64,000 bases of DNA, taken from the NCBI RefSeq assembly GCF_015277775.1, contig NZ_CP063849.1:682001-746000 (forward strand). The letters are read 5' to 3'. This DNA comes from Paludibaculum fermentans (lineage in GTDB: Bacteria > Acidobacteriota > Terriglobia > Bryobacterales > Bryobacteraceae). Below the pieces are notes generated by a model. It saw nothing but the letters and a program-made list of their open reading frames with translations. It ran no database searches and had not been told where the DNA came from. A program made the translations under genes and the position numbers. This document shows positions 18,476 to 26,765 of this stretch, in pieces. Numbering within the stretch: position 1 is the stretch's first letter; every line of letters begins with the position of its first letter.

Positions 18476-19339
18476 ATGAAGTCCACAGTAAGAGTTGCCG
18501 CCGTCTCCGCTGAGAGCCACCCCGCCCGCACCGAAGCAAACCTGGATACCATCCGCCGTTGTGCCCGCAAAGCAGCGGAACAGGGGGCCGATCTGGTGCT
18601 CTTTCCCGAACTCAGCGTCACCGGCTTCGTTCCGAACCATCCCGTGGGCGATCACGCGCAGTGGCTGCGCGAGGTCCTGCAAGGCGCCTGGGCTATGGCG
18701 GAGCCGCTCAACGGTCCCGCTGTGCGCGAACTCGCCGCCATTTCCGCCGAAACCGGAGTCTTTCTGGCCGCGGGGCTCCTGGAGAATGCGGGCAACGTCC
18801 TCTTCAATACGCATGTGCTGGCCGGCGAAGGCCGCGTCTACGCTCACTGGCGGAAGATGCACATCCCGATGTTCGAAATGCAGGTCTACAACGGCGGCGG
18901 CGTTCCTGAGGTCGTCGACACACCCTTGGGCCGCATCGGCGCGAACATCTGCTTCGATACGCTCCTGCCCGAGTCCACCCGCCTGCTGGCCGTGCAGGGT
19001 TGCGAAATCGCGCTGTTTCCGTTCGCCGCCGATCCCGCCCCCGGCACCGCCGAAGCCTGGGCCGCCTGGGCCCGTCCCGTGCTCCAGGCGCGTTGTGCGG
19101 AAAACGGAATCTACGGAGCCGCCTGCAACTACCTCGGCAGCGTCTCCTTCGCGGGCGCCAGCCAGTCGTTCCCAGGCGGAGCCATGACGCTAGCCCCCGG
19201 AGGCCAGGTCCTGGCGGAAGGTGCAGCCGAGCTGCTGCTGACCGACTTCACCGCCCAGGGCCTGCTCGATGCGCGGGCGGCCTTCGAGTACACTTTCCGC
19301 TTCCGCCGGCCAGAGCTGTACGGTTCCCTCACTCGTTAG
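18476..19339 (+). CDS. Carbon-nitrogen hydrolase (nitrilase superfamily)
   Basis: 287 aa from ATG 18476; the frame is open further upstream but that part overlaps hyaD. The catalytic triad of the superfamily is visible: Glu in LFPELSVTG, Lys in WRKMHIP, and Cys in GANICFDTLLPE. No signal peptide is seen, so it should be cytoplasmic. It hydrolyses a non-peptide C-N bond (amide or nitrile), but the substrate cannot be read. It lies 11 bp after hyaD, so co-transcription with the hydrogenase is likely. A role connected with hydrogenase maturation or nitrogen scavenging is speculation. Confidence 0.87.
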   Translation: MKSTVRVAAVSAESHPARTEANLDTIRRCARKAAEQGADLVLFPELSVTGFVPNHPVGDHAQWLREVLQGAWAMAEPLNGPAVRELAAISAETGVFLAAGLLENAGNVLFNTHVLAGEGRVYAHWRKMHIPMFEMQVYNGGGVPEVVDTPLGRIGANICFDTLLPESTRLLAVQGCEIALFPFAADPAPGTAEAWAAWARPVLQARCAENGIYGAACNYLGSVSFAGASQSFPGGAMTLAPGGQVLAEGAAELLLTDFTAQGLLDARAAFEYTFRFRRPELYGSLTR

Positions 19340-19381
19340 CGGTGCAGTCCGTCGGAACGTACACCGGGTTCTCCGGCGAAT

Positions 19382-19387
19382 TACACT
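19382..19387 (+). promoter_or_regulatory. -10-like TACACT 6 nt before the radical-SAM ATG
   Basis: TACACT is followed by exactly 6 nt and then ATG 19394. If used, transcription would start at the A of the start codon, giving a leaderless mRNA. No Shine-Dalgarno sequence is visible in the 54-bp gap after the nitrilase gene. Confidence 0.35.
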
Positions 19388-19393
19388 GGATTT

Positions 19394-20578
19394 ATGAGCC
19401 GATTCCGCGAATTGACTCTCCTCTCTTCCGCGGACGGCGCACGGATGGCCCTTGGTTTCCCCCTGGCCGCGCTTCACCTGTTGCGCGATGGAGCCGTTAC
19501 CCAGGGCGCCACGCCCTTTCCCCGGAGGCTCGGACTCTTCCTCACGAATCGCTGCAATTTCGCCTGCCCGATGTGCGCCGTGCAGGATGCCCGCGACGAA
19601 GGGCTCGCCCACGGCGGCGACATGCCCTTCCAAATCCTCGACACAGTTTTGGCCGAATGTTCGCCCCATCAGCCGGTGGTCGATCTCATTGGCGGCGAAC
19701 CGCTGCTCTACCCGCGCATCGGCGAAGCCGTGCAACTGGCCTCGCGCCGCCGCGTTCTCGCGGTCCTGACGACCAACGGTCTCAAGTTGGAGCAGCAGGC
19801 CGAAGCCCTGGTGAAAGCCCGTCTACCCATGCTCCAGATCTCAATCGATGGCTGGGACGAGCCCTCGCAAGCCGCGCGCGGCGGAGTGAGAGACTCGCTG
19901 AGCCGGATCCGTGCCGGCATTCGAGCCGTGCAGCAGGCCCGCGGACGCCGGTCATTTCCTGCGATCCGCGTCCTCACCGCCATCACTCGGGTCAACCATG
20001 CTCACCTCGATCGCATCCAGCAACTTGTCGCGGAACTGGGTGTCCGTTCCTGGGGCCTCTCCAACTACTTCTACGTCAACCGCAATGCCCACGCCCGGCA
20101 CCAGGAGTTTGCCCTGTTGCACGGCCTCACCGGAGCCGTCGTCGCCCATTCGATCCCTGGAGATGTCTATCTGGATTCGGTCCAGGTGGCTGGCCTCAAG
20201 GCTTCTCTCCTGCGCGTAAAAGCCGCAAACCGAACGCTCCGGCTGAAGATCGCCTACGCCTGGGACATCGACCTGGACAGCTACTACTCGACCCGCGAGG
20301 CCGCCCGTGGCCTGCTCTGCGAACTACCCTGCCGGCGTCTCGACATCCAGACCGACGGCCGGATGGCGGTCTGTGTCAGCGGCAAACAACTGGGCCAGGT
20401 AGGCCGCGACAGCATCACGCAGGTGCGGCAAGGTGCGGCCATGGCCGGCTACCGCCGCCTTTACGAGCAAACCCGCCCCATGCCCATGTGCTTCCGTTGC
20501 TGCGGCTTGTCGCAGTCGATCCGGTTTGACGCCGTGGCTGTGCCCCATCGCGAGCCGGCAGCAACTGCGCGCCAGTGA
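19394..20578 (+). CDS. Radical SAM protein with SPASM-like C-terminus
   Basis: 394 aa. The radical-SAM cluster motif CNFACPMC is near residue 56, followed by 'DLIGGEPLLYP' (glycine-rich SAM contact) and 'LTTNGLKLE'. The C-terminal region carries cysteines in 'CELPCRRLDIQTDGRMAVC' and 'MCFRCCG', resembling SPASM or twitch auxiliary-cluster domains. Such enzymes modify peptides or cofactors; the substrate is not evident and no precursor peptide was found nearby. It lies 54 bp after the nitrilase on the same strand. It is the last gene of the hydrogenase neighbourhood; the next gene is convergent. Confidence 0.85.
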   Translation: MSRFRELTLLSSADGARMALGFPLAALHLLRDGAVTQGATPFPRRLGLFLTNRCNFACPMCAVQDARDEGLAHGGDMPFQILDTVLAECSPHQPVVDLIGGEPLLYPRIGEAVQLASRRRVLAVLTTNGLKLEQQAEALVKARLPMLQISIDGWDEPSQAARGGVRDSLSRIRAGIRAVQQARGRRSFPAIRVLTAITRVNHAHLDRIQQLVAELGVRSWGLSNYFYVNRNAHARHQEFALLHGLTGAVVAHSIPGDVYLDSVQVAGLKASLLRVKAANRTLRLKIAYAWDIDLDSYYSTREAARGLLCELPCRRLDIQTDGRMAVCVSGKQLGQVGRDSITQVRQGAAMAGYRRLYEQTRPMPMCFRCCGLSQSIRFDAVAVPHREPAATARQ

Positions 20579-20736
20579 CCGCGGAGCGCGGCCGAGAGCC
20601 ACCAGCGACGGAAGTGCTCACGTTTCTATGACACCCAGAAGAGGAACGCGAAGTTTCGATAGGAAGGCTGTGAACTTCAGAGAGAAATGGCGGGCCTTCT
20701 TCGGTGCTTCGGGGCGTTCACCCACACGGCCGGCGC

Positions 20737-22260
20737 TCAAGCGGTCCCTTTCGTAGCCTTACAGCGCAATTCAACCTTTTCCACCCAACGGCGAAAGCGC
20801 GGCTGAAGGTGTTCAGCGTGATGATTCACTGCTTCGCGAGCCGCTTTCAGGTGCTCCGCACGAGCCTCCGGTGATTGTCCGGAGAGCGCGAATTGCAATA
20901 TGGCCCTGAACACTGATCGATAGGATCCGTGGCCTCGCATAGTCGGATAACGCACAAGGATCTGCCACTCAGGCTGCTCAAGAAGCCGACTGAGTGTCTC
21001 TACGCTCCGGCAAAGCGAGAACCATCGTTCAGCGTCCTCACGCAGCGCCCTCAGCGCTAGTTCGGCGGAGTCGAAGCAGGTCGGACCTGCAACTGCGGCG
21101 CGCATTGCAGGCATCAACCACATCTGAAGTTGGCACTCACCGTACTTCGGTCGAAACTCACCGTGACGGTTTCTTCTGACGCCATCGTGTTCAGCCAGTT
21201 CCGGCCAGAATACCCCTAGTCCCAGACGAAACAGACCGGAGGGGTATTCGTTTGCTCGCTTCTCAAATGGGTCCATGGGGATAAATGAGACGACCTCAAT
21301 GGAGTTTCCGGTGGGACGGTGGGCGAGCCGATCACTGAATTCGACAAAGCCATTCGCGCGCAATTGCGGCCATAAGCATTCTCGAGCCGAGAGAACCACA
21401 TGCCCTGCCCCCTCAATCTGAATAGAGGGGCGTGTGATTGGGCCCGTGGACCAATTCGCCCCGAAAAGCTGACACTCCGGCGGGTGGATAGCAAACTCAT
21501 CCTGCGGTAGTGAGATCGAACCCAATACCCCCGTGAGGAGGTCCCTGAGGCGATACGACTCCAGCTCAACTTCGATTGGTCTTGTGAACCCAGGTGAGTA
21601 TATGTCTAGCTTCGCTTCAGCTGAGGCATTGATGGCAGCAAGGCATGCACTCGCAGACATGGAATCCGGTGATTGGGTATGTAGTTCTACCTTTAGGCTG
21701 GCCAAGAGATCACAAGCGGAGAAAGAGCCCGGGGCACCTGAAGTACCGAGACCGAGCGTCTCCGTCCCCCTAAGCGGCGCTGCGTTCTCAGACATTGCGA
21801 GAACAACACTGCCGAGGTCTTCGAACGCTGTGAACCATGGAGGGGCCTGTTCTTCCAGCAGGCAGATAACTTCATTGAGCACCGCGGCCATCGTGCTACC
21901 GTCCGGGGCGACATAGAAGATGTCGGCCCTCTCGAAGCCGTCGACCGTAGTTCTCTTCTTCAGGTGCACCCGGAATGAGCATGCGGGCTCCTGTGGGCGT
22001 GCAAGGCCGATCGAGTCCCTCTTCACCCACCTGTCAAAGGTACTTCCCCTAAGCAAGACTCCTAGGTTCAGAGCGAACGAAAACGTTGTGCAGCCGAGCC
22101 CATCCGCCAGGTGAGAATTGAACGACTGGAAGTTGACCACATCAATCAGTGGTCCCCGATATCGCCATGCATTGCGGCCATCAAACTTGGAGAAACCCTG
22201 ACGCCGAAGAACCGGCCACACTTCTGATCGTAGGAGCTTGCTAACAACTTTGCTATCCAT
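20737..22260 (-). CDS. Hypothetical protein with two DUF4304-like repeats
   Basis: 507 aa, no signal or membrane helix. Residues ~1-110 ('LLRSEVWPVLRRQGFSKFDGRNAWRY', then 'IDVVNFQSF') and ~285-380 ('RECLWPQLRANGFVEFSD', then 'IEVVSFIPM') look like two copies of one domain. The pattern is a helix ending in a ..W..L...GF.. motif, then strands with 'I(D/E)VV.F'. This resembles DUF4304, of unknown function. The surrounding DNA is less GC-rich than the hydrogenase operon and is followed by transposase relics, so it may be acquired. The function is not known. Confidence 0.6.
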   Translation of the reverse strand: MDSKVVSKLLRSEVWPVLRRQGFSKFDGRNAWRYRGPLIDVVNFQSFNSHLADGLGCTTFSFALNLGVLLRGSTFDRWVKRDSIGLARPQEPACSFRVHLKKRTTVDGFERADIFYVAPDGSTMAAVLNEVICLLEEQAPPWFTAFEDLGSVVLAMSENAAPLRGTETLGLGTSGAPGSFSACDLLASLKVELHTQSPDSMSASACLAAINASAEAKLDIYSPGFTRPIEVELESYRLRDLLTGVLGSISLPQDEFAIHPPECQLFGANWSTGPITRPSIQIEGAGHVVLSARECLWPQLRANGFVEFSDRLAHRPTGNSIEVVSFIPMDPFEKRANEYPSGLFRLGLGVFWPELAEHDGVRRNRHGEFRPKYGECQLQMWLMPAMRAAVAGPTCFDSAELALRALREDAERWFSLCRSVETLSRLLEQPEWQILVRYPTMRGHGSYRSVFRAILQFALSGQSPEARAEHLKAAREAVNHHAEHLQPRFRRWVEKVELRCKATKGTA

Positions 22261-22311
22261 CTCAGCAAGCGTTCCTATCCGTCGGCTCCGAAATCACTTT
22301 ATAGGCTTCGA

Positions 22312-22458
22312 TCATTTCGTCCTCTTCTGCGACAGGGTCCGCCACAACGTATGGCGACTGACATCAAGTTCATCGGCAACCTGCACTTTGCTGTACTCCC
22401 CGGACAACAGGAGCGTCCTCGCCTTCTTCAAGTCGGCCGCATCGAGCGCCTTGCAAAG
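22312..22458 (-). pseudogene. Serine recombinase/resolvase remnant (C-terminal helix-turn-helix only)
   Basis: The minus strand encodes, up to TGA 22312-22314, 'ALDAADLKKARTLLLSG', then 'VQVADELDVSRHTLWRTL'. This is the helix-turn-helix tail of Pin/Tn3-type resolvases. The frame is closed upstream by TAG 22489-22491 and no catalytic domain (the Ser nucleophile region) is present. It is therefore only the last ~48 residues, left by deletion. It directly follows the transposase relic in the same frame, indicating a decayed mobile segment. Confidence 0.72.
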
Positions 22459-22488
22459 GGAGACGTTCAGTGGCCTGTCACTGTCGTT

Positions 22489-22956
22489 CTATCCGCATAT
22501 TCTGCCAGGCAAAAACCTCCAGTATCCTACTCTAAACGACCACTTCCGATCACACCGGATCCGCCTCATTCCCGATCTGGCTCTCATTACCCCAACTTCC
22601 TTCGCTGGCGTCTGCTCCCCCGCCACCTTCGCCCAAAGCCCAGCCCGTTGCGCGTGCATTTCCTCCGTAAAGGCCTTGTCTCCAAACGGCTGGCCAGAGT
22701 GCGTCGCGCGGCGCAGCCTTCTTAGCGCGATCTCCACCTCCGGTTCATTCAACAGGCGCACCCAGGCTGGATCGGCGCCCTCCGTTCGGCAAAAGGACAG
22801 GTCCGCGATCCGCGCCGGCTCTTCCCCTGACAGATGAGCCTCCGCGCTCGATCATCCATATCTCCGCGGATCGGTCACCAGCCCGGGCGGCCCGAACACG
22901 GCAGGATGATTCAGTCTCATCCAAATACGGGGGTGCCATACCACGACGTCCACCTT
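22489..22956 (-). pseudogene. RAYT/IS200-like transposase remnant with in-frame stop
   Basis: The C-terminal part reads 'EIALRRLRRATHSGQPFGD', a signature of REP-associated (Y1-type) transposases that end with ...RR.T.TGRP.G. Upstream in the same frame the text is 'GLVTDPRRYG', a TGA at 22852-22854, then 'SSAEAHLSG'. In intact relatives this spot reads ..PWSSY.AHL, so the TGA probably replaces the conserved Trp codon TGG. A further stop lies at 22957-22959 and no catalytic HUH/Tyr domain remains. This is a truncated, dead gene. The identity of the segment upstream of the TGA is less certain. Confidence 0.62.
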
Positions 22957-22961
22957 TCACA

Positions 22962-24299
22962 TCACGCGATCAACCGCGCAACGTCCCCCCCATCGCCGAT
23001 CAATGCGTTCTCTTTGGAAGGCAAGGTTCGGACGATCAGCAAGGCCGTCAGCGGGACGGCGATCGCGTAGACATACTGTGTCCGCGACACGCCGATGCCG
23101 AACGGAAACCAGATGCCCGGCACGCCGATCGGATCGAGCAGTTCGGCGCCGAACAATGCGGCCATCGTCGAGGCCAAGGTGCCGAGCGCCAGGAGCCGCC
23201 TTGGTCCTGTGCGGGCAATGCGCGCGCCGATCACGATAAACAACGCGATCGACCCCAGCCGGCTGCCGCTTGTGACATTCGCCGCACGCATCACGGCGCC
23301 GATGGCCCCCGCGACCGACAGCAGTGCAGCCAACACATCGAGGCTGCGCCACGGACGCTCGCACCAACGGTTCCAGGCCAACGTCCAGACCGCCACCATC
23401 GGCACCCACATCACCGACGCCTGCCACGCATAGGTGTCCAGATCGATCAGATCGGTCCATGCGACGATCGCGTTGCTGAGTCTCCTCGCTGCCATCAGCG
23501 CCAGCGCCATGCTGGCCAGCATCAGGAAACTCCTGCGGCTGCTGCGATACCGGTACCCCAGCGCCAGGCCGATGACCGCGAACATGGCGGCCGGTTCGAT
23601 CACTTCGACAATGTAACCGGCGATGGTTCGTCCCCATTGCACACGGTGCAGCGCTTCGCTAACCGGCCGCTGAGCGAGTATGGGCGCGCTGTGCATGCCG
23701 CCGCCGTCCGCGCTGCCGCCGGAGCCGGGCCGCATGTATGCGCGGACAGCGATCACGCCACGGGTGCCCGCCGCATCGCTGGGAAGCGCGAACCGAAGTG
23801 GCCGCGTACCAACGACGCGAGGCGCCGGGCCGAGCTCGCCCGACCCGCCCAGTAACCGGCCGTTCCAATATAGTTCGTAGCCGTCCTCGACGAGGGTCGG
23901 CCCCAGGATCTCCCACGATGCGCGTCCGGCCGGCACCGCCACCGCGCGCCGGTACCACGCGTAGCCGTGATAGCCGGGATGACCGTGCGCCATCCACCCG
24001 CCTACGTAGTCCGGCAGGCCCACGTCGCCGTCGTGGCTGCCAGGCAAGGCCGTCATATCGACCGTCTCCCAACCGCTATCGTCCGCATTGCCGTCTGCCC
24101 AGTGTGGGTCATCGCCGGTCCGGAATCGCCAGGAGCCATCGAGCAGCGTAGCTGCGGCCCGCAGCGCCGGCGGATCGGGGCGACCGCCGCTTGCCAGGTC
24201 GGCGGTCACGATGGCCACCGCCAGCAGCGTCGCCATCACGATGCCGGCGATCAGTTTTAGTTGTGTTGCATCGCTTGGACTCATTGGCGTTCTAACCAT
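22962..24299 (-). CDS. Membrane protein: beta-sandwich (galactose-binding-like) domain plus seven helices
   Basis: 445 aa (ATG 24299, or ATG 24284 five codons later). One N-terminal helix is followed by an extracytoplasmic domain (~35-200) with 'LLDGSWRFRTGDDPHW' and 'YAWYRRAVAVPAG', like sugar-binding jelly-roll domains of glycosidases and 7TM-DISM sensors. About seven hydrophobic helices then run to the end. No kinase, cyclase or other output domain follows, so signalling would need a partner. It is divergent from a CGNR regulator, and a 28-bp palindrome lies in the 50-bp gap, so it is the likely regulated target. Codon usage looks different from its neighbours (many ATCG/GATC combinations), suggesting possible transfer. 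Confidence 0.65.
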   Translation of the reverse strand: MVRTPMSPSDATQLKLIAGIVMATLLAVAIVTADLASGGRPDPPALRAAATLLDGSWRFRTGDDPHWADGNADDSGWETVDMTALPGSHDGDVGLPDYVGGWMAHGHPGYHGYAWYRRAVAVPAGRASWEILGPTLVEDGYELYWNGRLLGGSGELGPAPRVVGTRPLRFALPSDAAGTRGVIAVRAYMRPGSGGSADGGGMHSAPILAQRPVSEALHRVQWGRTIAGYIVEVIEPAAMFAVIGLALGYRYRSSRRSFLMLASMALALMAARRLSNAIVAWTDLIDLDTYAWQASVMWVPMVAVWTLAWNRWCERPWRSLDVLAALLSVAGAIGAVMRAANVTSGSRLGSIALFIVIGARIARTGPRRLLALGTLASTMAALFGAELLDPIGVPGIWFPFGIGVSRTQYVYAIAVPLTALLIVRTLPSKENALIGDGGDVARLIA

Positions 24300-24311
24300 A
24301 TACAGGGTCGA

Positions 24312-24339
24312 TATACGGTTAGGCTAGCATAACCGTATA
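24312..24339. promoter_or_regulatory. 28-bp palindromic operator between divergent genes
   Basis: TATACGGTTA (24312-24321) and TAACCGTATA (24330-24339) are perfect inverted copies. The centre contains GCTAGC (24323-24328), itself a palindrome, so 13 of 14 base pairs match. A third half-site with one difference, TAACCATATA (24293-24302), overlaps the start codon of the membrane-protein gene. The right arm runs into the -10-like box of the CGNR gene. This is the pattern expected for an autoregulating repressor that controls both directions. Confidence 0.75.
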
Positions 24340-24343
24340 AAAT
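24338..24343 (+). promoter_or_regulatory. -10-like TAAAAT 6 nt before the CGNR start
   Basis: TAAAAT (within TATAAAAT, 24336-24343) is followed by GAGATC and then ATG 24350, so a transcript would be leaderless. It overlaps the last bases of the palindrome, so binding there would block the promoter. Confidence 0.4.
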
Positions 24344-24349
24344 GAGATC

Positions 24350-24973
24350 ATGTGGTTAGATTCGATGGCCGCCATGGACAGCGGAAATTACAGATATCAG
24401 TTTGTCGCCGGAAACCTCGCGCTCGATTTCGTCAACACCGTCGCATTTCGAGCGGATCCCGGGAAGAGGAAGGACCATCTGCAATGTGCCGCGGATGTGC
24501 GCCTGTGGGCTGGCCAGGCTCAGTTGCCGGATCGGGCTGCAATCCTTTCCGAGCCCCTTCTGGGAACCCCGGCGCTGCGGCGCATCCGCGCAATCCGCGA
24601 ACAACTGTTTGCGGTTTTCCATGCAATCGCAAGCGATGACCCGGTCCCGGCGGACACACTGGCCCAGATTGGCAATGCTTTGCACGATTGTTGCGCCAGG
24701 AGATGTTTGTCCCTTCAGGGAACTGATGTTCGCTGGACTTGGCGGCCTGGAGCGCGGTGTACGGACTATCTCCTCTATCCCGTCCTCATGGCAGCAACCG
24801 ATCTTCTCACCTCTGTTGCCCGCGGTTCGGTCCGTCAATGCGAAGACGCAGGCTGCGGCTGGCTGTTCCTGGACCGATCCAATGCCCGCAAGCGACGTTG
24901 GTGCAGCATGGCTGACTGCGGCAACCGCAACAAGGCCCGCAAGTTCTACCAGCGCGAGGCCGGTCTGATCTAG
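24350..24973 (+). CDS. CGNR zinc-finger transcriptional regulator (ABATE + CGNR)
   Basis: 207 aa. The N-terminal 'FVAGNLALDFVNTV' is the ABATE domain signature. The C-terminal zinc finger uses C164 and C169 (CEDAGC), then C185 and C190 (CSMADCGNR), which includes the name-giving CGNR, followed by a basic tail (KARKFYQR) for DNA contact. The family is a known class of stress-related bacterial regulators. It is transcribed divergently from the membrane-protein gene with the palindromic operator between. The start may be ATG 24350 (fits the leaderless promoter) or the ATGs a few codons later. Confidence 0.9.
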   Translation: MWLDSMAAMDSGNYRYQFVAGNLALDFVNTVAFRADPGKRKDHLQCAADVRLWAGQAQLPDRAAILSEPLLGTPALRRIRAIREQLFAVFHAIASDDPVPADTLAQIGNALHDCCARRCLSLQGTDVRWTWRPGARCTDYLLYPVLMAATDLLTSVARGSVRQCEDAGCGWLFLDRSNARKRRWCSMADCGNRNKARKFYQREAGLI

Positions 24974-25226
24974 AAAGTCGTCAGAAAGGCCACGGCCACA
25001 GGGCTCGCCGAGCACCGCCTTGCGAAGGCCAACCCTGAAGTGCCCGGGGAAGCCTGCCCCGCAAATGCCTCCGATCCGGCTCCACTTCTTCCCGAATTCC
25101 GGCATTAAACCGTATTCATTGCCCGCCGCTCAGGATTTATCTTCTCTTTCCATCCAATCGCTTACAGCCGTACCCTCCTGAGTTGCTCGTCCCCATGGTG
25201 TACAACCTCGACCAAGGAGCAACCAC

Positions 25227-25700
25227 ATGGAAATCTTCAAGCCGGCGATGGACGGGTTCATCCCCTCGCGCCACTTTCTGCAAACCACCGGTGCCGAGAA
25301 CGACCTCCTCCTCGGAGACGACTCGGCCAGCGTCATCACGTGCATCGAGGACCAGGGCCTCTTCAGGGCCCTCCGCGACGACGTCCACCAGCACGTCGCC
25401 CCCACGACCCGCCTCGAGCAGCACATGGCCGATTCCATTGCCGAGGAACTTTGGCGCAACTCCCGGTACTCGCTCGTCGAAACCACCGCCCTCTGCGTGG
25501 CCATCGAGCGCGATTGGGAATCGGTGACGAAGGAGTGCCCCAACGCCGATCCCGCTTACCGCACCTACGTCGCCATTCGAGACCGGAGCGCCCGCGACAC
25601 TTCCTGCATCCGCAGTAGCCAGGACTTCGAAGCCCGCTCCTGGCGCCGCAGCCGCGCCGACCTCGCCACCCTCCGCACCTACCGGACGAAGCCCCGCTAA
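25227..25700 (+). CDS. Hypothetical protein, relative of the 26.5-kb gene product
   Basis: 157 aa; AAGGAG at 25214-25219 supports ATG 25227. The segment 'TRLEQHMADSIAEELWRNSR' aligns in pattern with 'NCLEEEIFHRILTHTWNLRR' of the protein encoded at 26483: ..LE....I....W..R, then an E-rich helix. The two appear to be paralogues, this one lacking the basic N-terminal 'STGP...GKARSSQNARRHG' block. It starts a three-gene same-strand cassette that ends in the hairpin-repeat array. From memory this type is lineage-specific in Acidobacteriota and of unknown function. The preceding 253-bp gap (24974-25226) shows nothing recognisable. Confidence 0.65.
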   Translation: MEIFKPAMDGFIPSRHFLQTTGAENDLLLGDDSASVITCIEDQGLFRALRDDVHQHVAPTTRLEQHMADSIAEELWRNSRYSLVETTALCVAIERDWESVTKECPNADPAYRTYVAIRDRSARDTSCIRSSQDFEARSWRRSRADLATLRTYRTKPR

Positions 25701-25724
25701 CGTCCGAAACCGGAATCCAACACC

Positions 25725-26765
25725 ATGACGAAACGAACCCGATCCCACCGCCGCGCCGCACGCCCAGCCCGCCGGCCCAGCCTCCACGACAGCCTTTACC
25801 GCTTGCCTGCCGGCATCGAAGCCAGCCTCTACGAACAGTCGTTGGAGCAGACGGAGGACATCGCCGACCCGCGCTTCCGCACCCTGTTCGTCCAACGCCT
25901 CCTTCTCCGAGGCCATGAGCGCCGCCTCTTCCAAATCGAAGCCAAACTCTGGGCCGAAGCCCTTCGTGTCAACCACGGAGCCCGCCGCCAGGCCGTGCTC
26001 TGGATTCACCAGAACCACGCCGAGGTCCTCCAAATCCTGGGCCGCTACCACGCCTGGATCTGTGCCCGAATCACCGCCGTCCAGAAGGCCCTCCGCCCCT
26101 TCCACGCCCAGGAGCGCGCCCGCCAGGCGGCCAGCGTTCCGGCTGTCTTCGCCGCGGCGGCCGGCTCCAGCCGCCCCATTCTCGTGGGCGTCCCAAGCGA
26201 AGCCAACGGCCGCCTTTCAGCTCGTGACACAAGCCCACAAAACGCGGAGTCGGTCGCACCCCTGCAGTCCCTCAGGCAGCCGTCCGGCACCTCCAAGCCA
26301 ACGCACTTGTCCCCCAATTCCGGTATTGAGCGATTGGCCGTCACCGCATCCGAAACTCTTTATTTCGTTTCTTTTCAACAAAAGCTTCCAGAAATGGGCC
26401 AATTTCCCTTGACACTCCCAGTTACCCTGGAATCGCGCCGGCCCCTACGCCGGCCATTTTCATTTACAAGGAGTTTGACATCATGGCTACCGCCGCTCAG
26501 ATCACCGCCAATCAGGCCAACGCAAAACAGTCCACCGGACCCGTCTCCATCCAAGGCAAGGCCCGCTCATCCCAGAACGCCCGTCGCCACGGCTTCACCG
26601 CCCAGCACCTCAGCATCACGCCCGAAGACCGCGCCTCGTTCACCGCCCTCGAAGCGTCCCTGCGCCTCGATACCCGGCCCGCGAACTGCCTCGAGGAGGA
26701 GATCTTCCACCGCATCCTCACTCACACCTGGAACCTCCGCCGCATCGAATCCTTCGAATGCTTGA
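25725..26765 (+). CDS. Hypothetical basic protein; 3' end doubtful
   Basis: The ORF is 346 codons. Only residues ~1-200 look like protein: Arg-rich start, then a helical region 'ADPRFRTLFVQRLLLRGHERRL' and 'HQNHAEVLQILGRYHAW'. Beyond ~residue 230 the composition turns into Pro/Ser/Arg low-complexity typical of a non-coding frame. The last 283 bp overlap the well-supported gene at 26483 in a different frame and include its Shine-Dalgarno sequence. The true gene has probably lost its stop by a frameshift or extends without function. It sits 24 bp after the 25227 gene. Family unknown. Confidence 0.5.
   Translation: MTKRTRSHRRAARPARRPSLHDSLYRLPAGIEASLYEQSLEQTEDIADPRFRTLFVQRLLLRGHERRLFQIEAKLWAEALRVNHGARRQAVLWIHQNHAEVLQILGRYHAWICARITAVQKALRPFHAQERARQAASVPAVFAAAAGSSRPILVGVPSEANGRLSARDTSPQNAESVAPLQSLRQPSGTSKPTHLSPNSGIERLAVTASETLYFVSFQQKLPEMGQFPLTLPVTLESRRPLRRPFSFTRSLTSWLPPLRSPPIRPTQNSPPDPSPSKARPAHPRTPVATASPPSTSASRPKTAPRSPPSKRPCASIPGPRTASRRRSSTASSLTPGTSAASNPSNA
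26437..26454 (+). terminator. Small GC hairpin with T-rich tail upstream of the 26483 gene
   Basis: GCCGGC (26437-26442), CCCTAC loop, GCCGGC (26449-26454), then CATTTTCATTT. It resembles an intrinsic terminator for the 25725 gene, but because that ORF runs through it, it also marks where the ORF stops being believable. Confidence 0.4.

Noticed and set aside
20579-20595. CCGCG/CGCGG hairpin after the radical-SAM gene
   Set aside because: Only 5-bp arms with a 3-nt loop in GC-rich DNA; not distinguishable from chance.
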